Part shown: one piece after another, positions 52,688 to 61,731 of the stretch | Layout: each line of letters begins with the position of its first letter | How positions within the stretch are numbered: position 1 is the first letter of the stretch | DNA from: Lysobacter sp. Root916 | GTDB taxonomy: Bacteria; Pseudomonadota; Gammaproteobacteria; Xanthomonadales; Xanthomonadaceae | Direction: 5' to 3' | DNA: 64,000 bases | NCBI RefSeq assembly: GCF_001429785.1 | Contig: NZ_LMJF01000001.1 | Span: forward strand, 1,347,878 to 1,411,877 | The notes under the pieces: generated by a model | Databases searched by the model: none | What the model was told of the DNA's origin: nothing | Seen by the model: the letters and a program-made list of their open reading frames with translations, nothing else | Made by a program: the position numbers and the translations under genes

Positions 52688-53701
52688 ATGACCAACGAAA
52701 ACGTGTCCGACGAAGCGCAGCCCGACGAGAGCGCGCCCGACGCCTCCGCAGCGGAGCCCTCCGCCGCCGGCGCCGAGCCCGCGTCGCCCGCGCCCGACGA
52801 CACCACCCCGGCGGCCGATGGCGCGGCGACGACCGCCGCCCACCGTCCGCAGCAGCAGGAAATGCCGCTGGCGATGATCCACGGCCAGCCGGTGCTGCAG
52901 ATCCCGCAGGACCTGTACATCCCGCCGGACGCGCTGGAAGTGATCCTCGAAGCGTTCGAAGGCCCGCTGGACCTGTTGCTGTACCTGATCCGGCGCCAGA
53001 ACCTGGACATCCTGGACATCCCGGTGGCGGACATCACCCGCCAGTACGTGCAGTACATCCAGGCCATGCACGAGATGCGCTTCGAGCTAGCCGCCGACTA
53101 CCTGGTCATGGCCGCGATGCTGGCCGAGATCAAATCGCGCATGCTGCTGCCGCGCGCGCCCAACGAGGAAGGCATCGAGGAAGACCCGCGCGCCGACCTG
53201 GTGCGCCGCCTGCAGGAGTACGAGCGCTTCAAGAAGGCGGCCGAGGACATCGACGCCCTGCCCCGCCAGGACCGTGACACGGTGCCGGTGCAGGCCTTCG
53301 TGCCCGACCGCGCCTCGATCCGCCTGCCGCCGCCGGTGGACCTGAAGGAAATGCTGCTGGCCCTGCACGACGTGTTCAAGCGCGCCGAGCTGTACACCCA
53401 GCACGCGATCAAGCGCGACGCGCTGAGCGTGCGCCAGCGCATGGGCGAGCTGCTCACGCGCATGGCAGACGGCGTGTTCCACCGCTTCGAGTCGCTGTTC
53501 ACGGTCGAGGAAGGCCGGCTCGGCGTGGTGGTGACCTTCCTGGGCCTGCTGACGCTGGCCAAGGAGCAACTGATCGAGATCGTCCAGGAAGGCCCGCTGG
53601 AGCCGATCTACGTCAAGTCGCTGGCGCTGATGAAGGACCCCGACGAGATCGAACTCAGCAGCGAGTTCGACCACGCCGCCAACGACGATCCCAACGCATG
53701 A
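52688..53701 (+). CDS. scpA: Segregation and condensation protein A
   Basis: 337 residues from ATG 52688. An acidic Ala/Pro/Glu-rich N-terminal tail (about 60 residues) precedes the kleisin core LEVILEAFEGPLDLLLYLIRRQNLDILDIPVADITRQYVQYIQAMHEM and EIKSRMLLPRAPNEEG. The C-terminal winged helix ends near LELSSEFD. ScpA bridges the heads of SMC in chromosome condensation. Followed after 92 bases by scpB. No smc gene is in the window. Confidence 0.94.
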   Translation: MTNENVSDEAQPDESAPDASAAEPSAAGAEPASPAPDDTTPAADGAATTAAHRPQQQEMPLAMIHGQPVLQIPQDLYIPPDALEVILEAFEGPLDLLLYLIRRQNLDILDIPVADITRQYVQYIQAMHEMRFELAADYLVMAAMLAEIKSRMLLPRAPNEEGIEEDPRADLVRRLQEYERFKKAAEDIDALPRQDRDTVPVQAFVPDRASIRLPPPVDLKEMLLALHDVFKRAELYTQHAIKRDALSVRQRMGELLTRMADGVFHRFESLFTVEEGRLGVVVTFLGLLTLAKEQLIEIVQEGPLEPIYVKSLALMKDPDEIELSSEFDHAANDDPNA

Positions 53702-53793
53702 GCCTGACCCTGCGCGCTTCCGCCGGCCTTGGCCGCGCATCGAACGCCGCAGCGCCGCCGCAAGGCACCTAACGGTAAGAACACGCACGCCCC

Positions 53794-54765
53794 ATGGATC
53801 AACATTTCATCACCCGCATCGTCGAGGCCGCCCTGCTCGCGGCCAACCAGCCGCTGACCCTGGCGCAGCTGCACTCGCTGTTCCCGGAAGACCAGCCGGC
53901 CCCCGCCGACAGCGTCGAGCAGGCGCTGGAAACCCTGCGCGAAGGCTGCGCGGAACGCGGCGTGGAACTGGTGGAGCTGGCCTCTGGCTTCCGCTACCAG
54001 GTCCAGTCCGACGTGCACCCCTGGGTCGCGCGCCTGTGGACCGAGCGCCAGACCCGCTACACCCGCGCCACCCTGGAAACCCTGGCCCTGATCGCCTACC
54101 GCCAGCCGATCACGCGCGGCGAGATCGAGCAGGTCCGCGGCGTCGCGGTCAACAGCAACATCATCAAGGCCCTGGAAGAGCGCGAGTGGATCCGTGTGGT
54201 CGGCCACCGCGACGTGCCCGGCAAGCCGGCCCTGTTCGGCACCACCAAGACCTTCCTGGACTACTTCGGCCTCAAGCGCCTGGACGAGCTGCCGCCGCTG
54301 TCGGAGCTCAAGGACATCGGCGAGCTGGAGCCGCAGCTGCAGTTCGACGGTCCGCCCGCGCCCAGCCAGATCGAGGCCGGCGGCATCGGCAACGCGGGCG
54401 ATGAGGACGGCGCGGCCGGCAACGATGAAGCCGATGGCGAAGACGCCGGCAATGACGAGACCGCCGGCGACGACAGCGACACCGCAACGAATGCCAGCGA
54501 CAACGAGGCCGTGGATCTCGACGATGGCGACGCCGAACCCGAAGCCGGCGACGAAACCCAAGACAACGAAGACGCCGCCGGCGAACCCGCCGACGACGAT
54601 CAGCAAGACTCCGAATCCGTCCCCATGGACGACCCCGATGCCGCGCCGGGCGAGCGCGCGGCAGACGCGAACGATCACGAGCAAGACCCTCACGCCGTCG
54701 AGACGACGACCGTTCCGAACACAGAGGCCGAGTCCGAAGACGACCGGCCGGAGCAACAGAAATGA
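53794..54765 (+). CDS. scpB: Segregation and condensation protein B with extended acidic tail
   Basis: 323 residues. Two winged-helix domains: RIVEAALLAANQPLTLAQLHSLFP, ESGFRYQVQSDVHPWVARLWTERQTRYTRATLETLALIAYRQPITRGEIEQVRGVAVNSNIIKALEEREWIRVVGHRDVPGKPALFGTTKTFLDYFGL, and LPPLSELKDIGEL. The last 130 residues are an acidic Asp/Glu/Ala tail far longer than in most ScpB proteins. Its stop overlaps the rluB start (ATGA at 54762), so they are coupled. Confidence 0.94.
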   Translation: MDQHFITRIVEAALLAANQPLTLAQLHSLFPEDQPAPADSVEQALETLREGCAERGVELVELASGFRYQVQSDVHPWVARLWTERQTRYTRATLETLALIAYRQPITRGEIEQVRGVAVNSNIIKALEEREWIRVVGHRDVPGKPALFGTTKTFLDYFGLKRLDELPPLSELKDIGELEPQLQFDGPPAPSQIEAGGIGNAGDEDGAAGNDEADGEDAGNDETAGDDSDTATNASDNEAVDLDDGDAEPEAGDETQDNEDAAGEPADDDQQDSESVPMDDPDAAPGERAADANDHEQDPHAVETTTVPNTEAESEDDRPEQQK

Positions 54766-56462
54766 GCGAACAAAAACCCCGCAAGCTTTCCCTGAAGCGC
54801 AGCGGTGACGCCGCCTCCACCGAGGCGCCGCGTCTGGAAGAGCGTCTGCACAAAGTGCTGGCGCAGGCCGGACTGGGCTCGCGCCGTGCGCTGGAACAGC
54901 GCATCGCCGATGGTCTGGTCAAGGTCAACGGCGAGACCGCGCAAATCGGCATGAGCATCAAGGGCGGCGACAAGATCGAGCTCGACGGCCGCAGCTTCGT
55001 CGCCAGCGCGCTGACCGAGCCGGCCCGCGTGCTGATGTACAACAAGCCCGAAGGCGAAGTCACCACCCGTGAAGACCCCGAAGGCCGCCCGACCATCTTC
55101 GAATCCCTGCCGGCGCTCAAGGGCGCGCGCTGGATCGCGATCGGCCGCCTCGACATCAACACCACCGGTCTGCTCCTGCTGACCACCGACGGTGAGCTCG
55201 CCAACGCGCTGATGCACCCGTCGTTCGAGGTCGAACGCGAGTACGTGTGCCGCGTGCGCGCGCCGGAAGGCCAGGACAAGGTCGCCGACAATATCGTCGA
55301 CCGCCTCGCCCGCGGCGTCTCGCTCGAGGACGGCCCGGCCAAGTTCGACGAGATCGAGCGCGTCGGCGGCAGCGATTCGCACGACTGGTTCCGGGTGGTG
55401 GTGAAGGAAGGCCGCAACCGCGAAGTGCGCCGCCTCTGGGAATCCCAGGGCTGCCAGGTCAGCCGCCTCAAGCGCATCCGCTACGGCAGCGTCTCGCTGC
55501 CGCGCGAACTGCTGCGCGGCCAATCGCAGGAGCTCGCTTCCGACAAGGTCGAGTCGCTGCGCGGCGAACTGGGCCTGGAAGACGGCACGCCGTCGGCACT
55601 GACCCTGCAGCCGGTGATCGGCCAGCGCAAGGCGGCCAAGTCCACCGTGCACCTGTCCGGCGGCGAGCGTTCGCAGGGCTACGTGGGCGGCCACAACACC
55701 GCCGACGAAGGTCGCGAACTGCGCCGCTTCGATCACGTGCGCGAAGATCGCGGCGGCCGCGGCCGCGGCGGCCCGCGCAAGCACGGCGGTCTCACGGTCA
55801 GCGGCGAAGCCGCGGCCAATCAATCGCAGAAGCCGTTCAAGCAGCGCAAGGACAAGGGTCCCAAGCCGCTGCCGGACGGCAATCCGGCCGCATTCCGCAC
55901 CTGGTACGTGCCCGACGGTGTCGACACCGGCCCCAGCGGTCATCGCAATCCCGACGCTCGCGGCCCGAAGAAGCCTTACGGCGGCAAGCCGGGCGGCGGC
56001 GGCGGTCGTGCCGGCGCGGGTGCTGGCGGCGGCGCGCGCAGCGGCGGCGGTTACGGCGGTGGCGGCCAGGGCCGCTCCGAGCGCGGCCCCGGCGGCGGTG
56101 GCGGCTACGGCGGCGAACGCAGCGGCGGCGGCAACAGCCCCTACGGCGAACGTCGTGGCGGCGGTGGCGGCGGTCAGGGACAAAGCCAGGGTCAGGGCCA
56201 GCGCTCGCGTCCCTACGGCCACCCGGGCAACGCGCCCAGCTTCCCGTCCGACCACGCCAATCCCGGCGGCTTCAACCCCTACGGCGATCGTCCGCGCAGC
56301 CCGCGTCCGGCCGGCGGCCCGGGTGGCCCGGGCGGCAAGCCCGGCGGTCGTCCCGGTGGCGCTCCGCGCCCCGGCGGCGCGCGCCCGAACGCCAACGGCC
56401 CGCGTCCCGGCGGCCCGCGCGGCGGCGGCCGTCCCGGCGGCGGTCGCGGCCCGCGCGGTTAA
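54762..56462 (+). CDS. rluB: 23S rRNA pseudouridine(2605) synthase RluB with Gly-rich tail
   Basis: 566 residues. S4-like domain (LEERLHKVLAQAGLGSRRALEQRIADGLVKVNG), then the RsuA-family catalytic core with GRLDINTTGLLLLTTDGELANALMHPS (active Asp). RluB is expected because of the scpB-rluB arrangement and the S4 plus long linker. From about residue 320 the protein is an Arg/Gly-rich disordered extension ending RPGGGRGPRG, with many GG and PGG repeats. The C-terminal third probably contacts RNA or ribosomes. Confidence 0.92.
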   Translation: MSEQKPRKLSLKRSGDAASTEAPRLEERLHKVLAQAGLGSRRALEQRIADGLVKVNGETAQIGMSIKGGDKIELDGRSFVASALTEPARVLMYNKPEGEVTTREDPEGRPTIFESLPALKGARWIAIGRLDINTTGLLLLTTDGELANALMHPSFEVEREYVCRVRAPEGQDKVADNIVDRLARGVSLEDGPAKFDEIERVGGSDSHDWFRVVVKEGRNREVRRLWESQGCQVSRLKRIRYGSVSLPRELLRGQSQELASDKVESLRGELGLEDGTPSALTLQPVIGQRKAAKSTVHLSGGERSQGYVGGHNTADEGRELRRFDHVREDRGGRGRGGPRKHGGLTVSGEAAANQSQKPFKQRKDKGPKPLPDGNPAAFRTWYVPDGVDTGPSGHRNPDARGPKKPYGGKPGGGGGRAGAGAGGGARSGGGYGGGGQGRSERGPGGGGGYGGERSGGGNSPYGERRGGGGGGQGQSQGQGQRSRPYGHPGNAPSFPSDHANPGGFNPYGDRPRSPRPAGGPGGPGGKPGGRPGGAPRPGGARPNANGPRPGGPRGGGRPGGGRGPRG

Positions 56463-56483
56463 GCGCTGGCGAGCGGTAACGAA

Positions 56484-56513
56484 GAAAAGGCGCTGCGGCG
56501 CCTTTTCTTTTGC
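56484..56513 (+). terminator. Rho-independent terminator of the scpA-scpB-rluB operon
   Basis: Stem GAAAAGGCGC / GCGCCTTTTC with a short loop followed by TTTTG, 22 bases after the rluB stop. Confidence 0.92.
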
Positions 56514-56592
56514 GTGTAGCCTTCCCTTCCGGTGAGATCAGCCTGCCCCGCCCCTACGCGGCAACAGCGCACTCGGTGCGACAATTCGACCC

Positions 56593-57264
56593 ATGCACTT
56601 CGAAATGCTCGCCGCGCGCACCGGCATCGCCCTGCCCTCGTCCTTCATCAGGCTGCAGGCGGATGGCAGAACGCGCTACGGCGACAACCTGGAAGATTGG
56701 AAATCCAACTGGCTCGAGTACAGCCTGAAGGCGCAGCCACTGCTGTCGTGCGCCTACGACCTGGAATGGATAGATCCAGCGCAGGCCGATGAGATCGTAG
56801 AGGGCTGGCTCAACCCCCGCTTTCAGGACGGTCGCAGGTTTCTGCCTTTCGCCATCTCCGGCGCCGGCGACGCCTACTGCCTGATGCCCAGCGCCGACGG
56901 TGGGGTCGGCGTCGGAATGATCTGGCACGACCGGGACGACAGCGCGATCGAGTCGGCGATCTTCGAGCACTTCCTGTTCGCCGCGCTGGTCGAAAGCGCT
57001 GCCGATTTCGAACACCTGCTAGAGGATTTCTCGCCCGCTCAGGCGCGCGAGTGCGTGCTGTCCAACATACGCATGGCCGCCGCTTATCTGCCCATGGAAC
57101 TGAATCTGGCGCTGGCGGAATCGATTCCGCAGGACCCGCCGGGCGACGAAGGCGCGACCGGCATGATCTCGCGGGCGCTGGGCGATGCGACCTTGAGCGT
57201 GTTGCCGGCGTTCGAACCGACGCGCTTCCCCGTGCTGCCGCGCTGGCGCTGCGGCGAGGGCTGA
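56593..57264 (+). CDS. SUKH/SMI1-KNR4-like protein
   Basis: 223 residues, soluble. N-terminal LAARTGIALPSSFIRLQADG, the central RFLPFAISGAGDAYCLMPSADGGVGVGMIWHDRDDSAIESA and the acidic loops resemble the SMI1/KNR4 (SUKH) fold, whose bacterial members are often immunity proteins of contact-dependent toxins. No toxin gene is adjacent. Assignment is at fold level from pattern recognition. Confidence 0.65.
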   Translation: MHFEMLAARTGIALPSSFIRLQADGRTRYGDNLEDWKSNWLEYSLKAQPLLSCAYDLEWIDPAQADEIVEGWLNPRFQDGRRFLPFAISGAGDAYCLMPSADGGVGVGMIWHDRDDSAIESAIFEHFLFAALVESAADFEHLLEDFSPAQARECVLSNIRMAAAYLPMELNLALAESIPQDPPGDEGATGMISRALGDATLSVLPAFEPTRFPVLPRWRCGEG

Positions 57265-57365
57265 CGCGGCAGGCGCCGCCCCGGCGCCCGGACTTCACAT
57301 TCGCCCCATCCAGGCTTCATCGCCAGGCGCGACAGTGGCCGCGCCCTTCGATCAGGACGCCCGCC

Positions 57366-58517
57366 ATGCCCCTACACGACACTTCCTACGATTGCGACGT
57401 GCTGGTGGTCGGCGCCAGCTTCGCCGGCGCCGCCTGCGCGCTCGCGGCGGCGCGCGCGGGTCTGCGCGTGACCGTGCTGGAGCGCAAGACCGATCCTGGC
57501 GAGCGCCTGCATACCACCGGCATCGTGGTCAAGGAAGCCGCGGAACAAACCTGGCTGAGCCGCGCGCCCAGCGACTGCCTGCATCGCGTCGAGCGCGTGC
57601 GTCTGTACTCGCCGCGCCTGCAAAGCCTGGCTCTGAACGCGCCCGGCTACTACTTCCTCACCACCGACACGCCGCGGCTGATGCGCTGGCTGGCCGACGA
57701 ACTGCGCCGCAACGGCGTCGATCTGCGCCTGGGCGCTTCGTTCACCCAGGCCCAGCGCGACGGCGACGGCTGGCGCATCGAGGGCATGTCGCAGGGGTTG
57801 CTGCCGATCCGATGCCGCGCACGCTGCCTGGTCGGCGCCGACGGCGCCAAGTCGCGCGTGGCCGAGCGCACCGGTTTGGGCCGGGTCAACGAATTCCTGT
57901 ACGGCATCGAGTACGAATTCGCCGGCGCGCAACTGCCCGAGCCCGACGCCCTGCACTGCTTCGTCAGCAAGCGCTACGCGCCGGGCTACATCGGCTGGGT
58001 CGCGCAGAACCCCACCGGCGTGCAGGCCGGCCTGGCCCTGCGCCACGATCCCGAGCGCGCGCGCGTGCCCGATATCGACGGATTCCTGGCCCGCGTGGGC
58101 GCCTTGGTCGGCCTGCCCACCGCCGCGCCCGACGCAACCCGGGCCGGGCTGATTCCCTGCAGCGGCCCGGTGTTCCCGCTGGCGCGCGACGGCGCGCTGC
58201 TGACCGGCGACGCCGCCGGCATCGTCTCGCCGGTGACCGCCGGCGGCATCCACTCGGCCTGGGCGCACGGCTGGACCCTGGGCCAGGCTTTGGCCGCGCA
58301 CGTGCGCAGCGGCGGCCCCGCGCCGGAGCAGGTCGCGATCGACAGCGCGCCGCGCTTCCGCACCAAGCGCGCCCTGCGCTGGGCCTTCGACCGCTTCCAG
58401 TTCGACTGGCCCTTCGATCTGCTGCTGCACTCCGCGCCGCTGCGCTGGGCCGCCGAGCAGGTCTACTTCCACAAGCGCGGCGACAGCCAGGCGCGGGTGC
58501 TGCGGCGGGCCGAGTGA
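57366..58517 (+). CDS. FAD-dependent reductase (geranylgeranyl reductase-like)
   Basis: 383 residues from ATG 57366. FAD-binding Rossmann motif DVLVVGASFAGAACALAAARAGLRVTVLERK, the conserved RCLVGADGAKSRVAERTGL (GD/G-type motif), and the second dinucleotide motif GALLTGDAAGIVSPVTAGGIHSAWAHG. Members reduce isoprenoid chains or act as electron-transfer oxidoreductases; substrate cannot be set. A longer frame upstream has no homology. Confidence 0.85.
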   Translation: MPLHDTSYDCDVLVVGASFAGAACALAAARAGLRVTVLERKTDPGERLHTTGIVVKEAAEQTWLSRAPSDCLHRVERVRLYSPRLQSLALNAPGYYFLTTDTPRLMRWLADELRRNGVDLRLGASFTQAQRDGDGWRIEGMSQGLLPIRCRARCLVGADGAKSRVAERTGLGRVNEFLYGIEYEFAGAQLPEPDALHCFVSKRYAPGYIGWVAQNPTGVQAGLALRHDPERARVPDIDGFLARVGALVGLPTAAPDATRAGLIPCSGPVFPLARDGALLTGDAAGIVSPVTAGGIHSAWAHGWTLGQALAAHVRSGGPAPEQVAIDSAPRFRTKRALRWAFDRFQFDWPFDLLLHSAPLRWAAEQVYFHKRGDSQARVLRRAE

Positions 58518-58995
58518 TCCATCCTTATCGCGAGCGTACGTTCGTAGGGTGCGGTGAGCGTATGCGAACCGCATCATCGCACCCTCCAGCGCCCGCGACG
58601 GTGCGGTTATCGCCGCACCCTACGAGCTCGCATGCCCCATTGAAAAAAGGGGAATGAGGGAGATTTTCCGTGTGATGTGCGCATGCGATCCGACACACTC
58701 ACCATAGACGTAGGGTGTGGTGAGCGTATGCGAACCGCACCATCGCACCGTCCAGCGCCCGCGACGGTGCGGTTATCACCGCACCCTACGAGCTGCGGCG
58801 GGCGGAGTGATTAATCCTTATCGCGAGCTCCGTTTCGCATGACGGTGCGGTCATCGCCGCAGCCTACGAGCTCGCCGTCCCCCTTCGGAAAAGGCGAAGG
58901 CGTATGTTCGTAGGGTGCGGTGAGCGTATGCGAACCGCGCCATCGCACCCTCCAGCGCCCGCGACGATGCGGCTATCACCGCCCCCTGCGGTGCG
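58518..58995. repeat. Array of palindromic repeats (GTAGGGTGCGGTGAGC family)
   Basis: Copies at 58543-58628, 58709-58794 and 58909-58990 start CGTAGGGTG(C/T)GGTGAGCGTATG. The first two close with the inverted end GCACCCTACGAGCT, so each full copy could fold on itself. A fragment of the right half lies at 58839-58886. A CCCCATTG-AAAAAAGGGG element (58634-58660) of the 29438 family sits between. The third copy runs into the stop of the adjacent lipase gene. Confidence 0.85.
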
Positions 58996-60216
58996 CTACT
59001 CCGCAACGCTCAATGCATCGAACCAGGCAAGCGCCGGCGCATAGGTCAGCGCGGCGCTGTTCCAGTGATCCACCGCGCCCAAAGCGTGTAGCGACACGTT
59101 GCCGCCGTGCGCTTTCGCGTACGCATAGAAGGTTTTTGCCGACTGCGGCAACACATCGCTGTCGTCGTCGCCGTAGTAGATCCGGAACGGCGCGACCGGC
59201 GCCCAGTGGTCGGTGCGGTTGTCGTCCAGCGCGCGCGTGAGCCAGTTGTCCTGATCGGCCTGCAGCGCATGCAGGAACTCGGGCCGGAACAAGCGGCGGG
59301 CGTCCTCGGGCAGCACCGGCGCGAGCTGCTGCGGGGTCTTGCTGCCGTCGAACAGCGCGGGCACGGCGGCTGCGTACTCGGCCGTCAGCGTTTCGTCCAG
59401 GGCATGCCCGTAGTGGCCCGAATAAGCGTTGGCGATGAAGGCGAAATAGCCCGCGTTGTTGGGCGCCGCGGCGTGCGCGGGCGCCAGCTTGTTCACCACC
59501 AGCGCGCGCAGGTCGTAGGGACCGGCGATGCCGATCGAACCGCGCAAGCGATAGCCGGCCAGCGGCTCGCGCTCCAGAGCGCGATGCACGGCGGCCGCAC
59601 TCTGCCCGCCTTGCGAGAACCCCATCAGGTACAGCGATGGCGCAGCGTCGCGGCCCAGACCTATCGAGGCCGAGCGCACCGCCCGCAGCAGATCGAGGGT
59701 GGCGTCGACCTGGGCCGCGGCGATCAGATAGGCCTGCGGTTCGGTGGATACGCCCAAGCCGATGTAGTCCGGCAAGACTACCTCGTAGCCGTTGCCGGCG
59801 AACACCGCGGTTTCTTCGTTGCCGTCCACGCGCTGCGGCTGCGAAGGCGACGCGGCGCGCGTGATCTGAGTGCCGTGCAGATAGACCACCGTGCCCTTCG
59901 CGGCCGCCGCGCCAGTGGGCACGGCGTACAGGCCGGAGGCCGCGACCAGCCGGCCGCGGTACGGCGTCCAATAGACGACGCGATAAAGCGAGGCGCCGCC
60001 GGCGACCGCGATCTTGCCCGGGAATTCGGACGCGATCTGCTGCAGGCGGGCGCGCTCTAACGGCCCCAACGCCTCCAATTGGATCAGCTCGCCGCGGGCA
60101 TGCGCACGCGCTAGGCCGTCGGCCTGACGCACGTCCGGGGGGCGTACGGCGCCGCAGCCGGTCAGCGCGATCGCGGCGGCGGCAAGAAAGCCCAGGAGGA
60201 TTTTGCTGAGCGGCAT
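58996..60216 (-). CDS. Lipase-like alpha/beta-hydrolase lipoprotein
   Basis: 406 residues from ATG 60216, starting with a lipobox LTGC (Cys about 19). Secretory lipase (LIP)-type alpha/beta-hydrolase: VVYLHGTQ (oxyanion His-Gly), GFSQGGQSA with nucleophile Ser, DDDSDVLPQ near the expected acid, and VDHWNSAAL for the catalytic His. Longer upstream frames fall into the REP array and are not credible. Acts at the cell envelope on esters or lipids; specificity unknown. Confidence 0.82.
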   Translation of the reverse strand: MPLSKILLGFLAAAAIALTGCGAVRPPDVRQADGLARAHARGELIQLEALGPLERARLQQIASEFPGKIAVAGGASLYRVVYWTPYRGRLVAASGLYAVPTGAAAAKGTVVYLHGTQITRAASPSQPQRVDGNEETAVFAGNGYEVVLPDYIGLGVSTEPQAYLIAAAQVDATLDLLRAVRSASIGLGRDAAPSLYLMGFSQGGQSAAAVHRALEREPLAGYRLRGSIGIAGPYDLRALVVNKLAPAHAAAPNNAGYFAFIANAYSGHYGHALDETLTAEYAAAVPALFDGSKTPQQLAPVLPEDARRLFRPEFLHALQADQDNWLTRALDDNRTDHWAPVAPFRIYYGDDDSDVLPQSAKTFYAYAKAHGGNVSLHALGAVDHWNSAALTYAPALAWFDALSVAE

Positions 60217-60816
60217 GGCGCGATTCCCGCTCCCGACGAACGCCGCGGGATGGCGGGCTACGTTTGGGCATAGCCCACCGGCACGCACAGTGCCATCGGT
60301 CACGCGGGGCCGGGCGCATCCGCTTCGGGGTAGGAGCGGCGTGAGCCGCGACCGCGATCTATCCGATCCGGGCCCAAATCCGGGCGGCCTCAGCAGCGGC
60401 AGCAGCGAAACCGGCGCGGGTGCGTGAGGTTGCGGGTCGCGGCTTACGCCGCTCCTACAGGAAGCCGTGCGGGCTGCTTCGGGGCAGGAGCGGCGTAAGC
60501 CGCGACCGCGATCCGTCCGATCTCGGCGCAAATCGTGGCCGATGTTGTTACCGCGGCAGTGGAAACTGCGCGGGTGCGTGAGGTTGCGGGTCGCGGCTTG
60601 CGCCGCTCCCACAGGGAGTCGTGCGGGCCGCTTTGGGATAGGAGCGGCGTAAGCCGCGACCGTGATCCGTCCAATCTCGGCGTAAATCGTGGCCGACGCT
60701 GTTACGGCGGCAGTGGAACCTGCGCGGGTGCTCGGAGTTGCGGGTCGCGGCTTGTGCCGCTCCTACAGGGGACCGGCGCGGCTGCTCTGGGGCGGATGTA
60801 GGCGGCTACCCTGCCC
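60217..60816. repeat. REPIN array: three tandem copies of about 153 bp, each with two inverted REPs
   Basis: Forward REPs start at 60330, 60484 and 60637, and inverted REPs end at 60458, 60612 and 60766, so each unit is a REP doublet with about 80 bases between. The forward arm is GTAGGAGCGGCG(T)AAGCCGC-GAC-type. The first, second and third copies begin GTAG, GCAG and GATA, showing decay of the tetranucleotide. Tandem organisation means local amplification. No gene is present. Confidence 0.9.
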
Positions 60817-61614
60817 TCACTTCAGGGCGAAGGCATCCCCGTCCAGCATCGCCGGGAAGCGGGCGCGATGCGCGGCCAGTTCGTCGGCCAGCAGGGTCGT
60901 GGTCGACACCACTTCCTCGTCGGTGCACTCGCTGAGCGGGTGACCGAGGAAATCGATCACCGCGCTGTCGCCGGAGTAATGCAGGCCGTTGCCGTCGTCG
61001 CCGACGCGGTTGAGGCCGGCGACGTAACACAAGTTTTCGATCGCGCGCGCGCGCAGCAAGGTCTTCCACGGGTAGGCGCGCGCCGAGGGCCAGTTGGCCA
61101 CGTACAGCAGCAGGTCGTAGTCCAGCGCGCCGGGGCGTTCGACGTCGTAGCGGTTGCGCGAGAACACCGGGAAACGCAGGTCGTAGCAAACCTGCGGGCA
61201 GATCCGCCAGCCCTTCCACTCCACCGTGAGGCGATCGCGGCCGGCGGCGTAGCGCTCGTGCTCGTTGGCGTAGCGGAACAGGTGGCGCTTGTCGTAGGTC
61301 TGCAGCTCACCGTCGGGCGTGGCGAACAGCAGGCGGTTGAACACGCCCTCGTCGGTGCGCAGTTGGACGCTGCCGGTGACGGCCGCGCCCAGCTTGGCCG
61401 CCTGCTCGCGGACCCAGGCCACGGTCGGGCCGTCCATGGTCTCGGCGTTGCCGATGGCTTCGTTGCTGAAACCGCTGGTGAAGGTTTCCGGCAGCAGCAC
61501 CAGATCGGTGTTGCCTCGCAACCCGGAGATCAGGTGGCCGTAGTAGTCGCGATTGCCGGCCGGGTCGTGCCAACGGGTGGCGCCTTGGACCAGGGAGATG
61601 CGCAGGTTCTGCAT
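60817..61614 (-). CDS. Nitrilase-superfamily amidase (omega-amidase-like)
   Basis: 265 residues from ATG 61614. The Glu-Lys-Cys triad is visible: LPETFTSGFSNEA (Glu), TYDKRHLFRYANEHE (Lys) and ICPQVCYDLRFPVFSRN (Cys). The arrangement FTSGFSNEA and DKRHLF is typical of omega-amidases (YafV/Nit2-like), which hydrolyse alpha-ketoglutaramate and related monoamides. It is separated from virD4 by 117 bases and is likely monocistronic. Confidence 0.9.
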   Translation of the reverse strand: MQNLRISLVQGATRWHDPAGNRDYYGHLISGLRGNTDLVLLPETFTSGFSNEAIGNAETMDGPTVAWVREQAAKLGAAVTGSVQLRTDEGVFNRLLFATPDGELQTYDKRHLFRYANEHERYAAGRDRLTVEWKGWRICPQVCYDLRFPVFSRNRYDVERPGALDYDLLLYVANWPSARAYPWKTLLRARAIENLCYVAGLNRVGDDGNGLHYSGDSAVIDFLGHPLSECTDEEVVSTTTLLADELAAHRARFPAMLDGDAFALK

Positions 61615-61731
61615 GGGATGAGGTTCGGTCGCATGGGGCCGCGGGGGCGGCCGATGAGGCACATCGTATCGCCGCGGCTGCGATCGTGCAGCCGCCGCGC
61701 CGGTGCGCGGCGACGGCGGCTCAGCCGGGGC

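Noticed and set aside
60330-60766. Possible CRISPR array or attachment-site cluster
   Set aside because: The repeats are REPs in inverted orientation with homologous spacers of about 80 bases; no integrase or cas gene is nearby.
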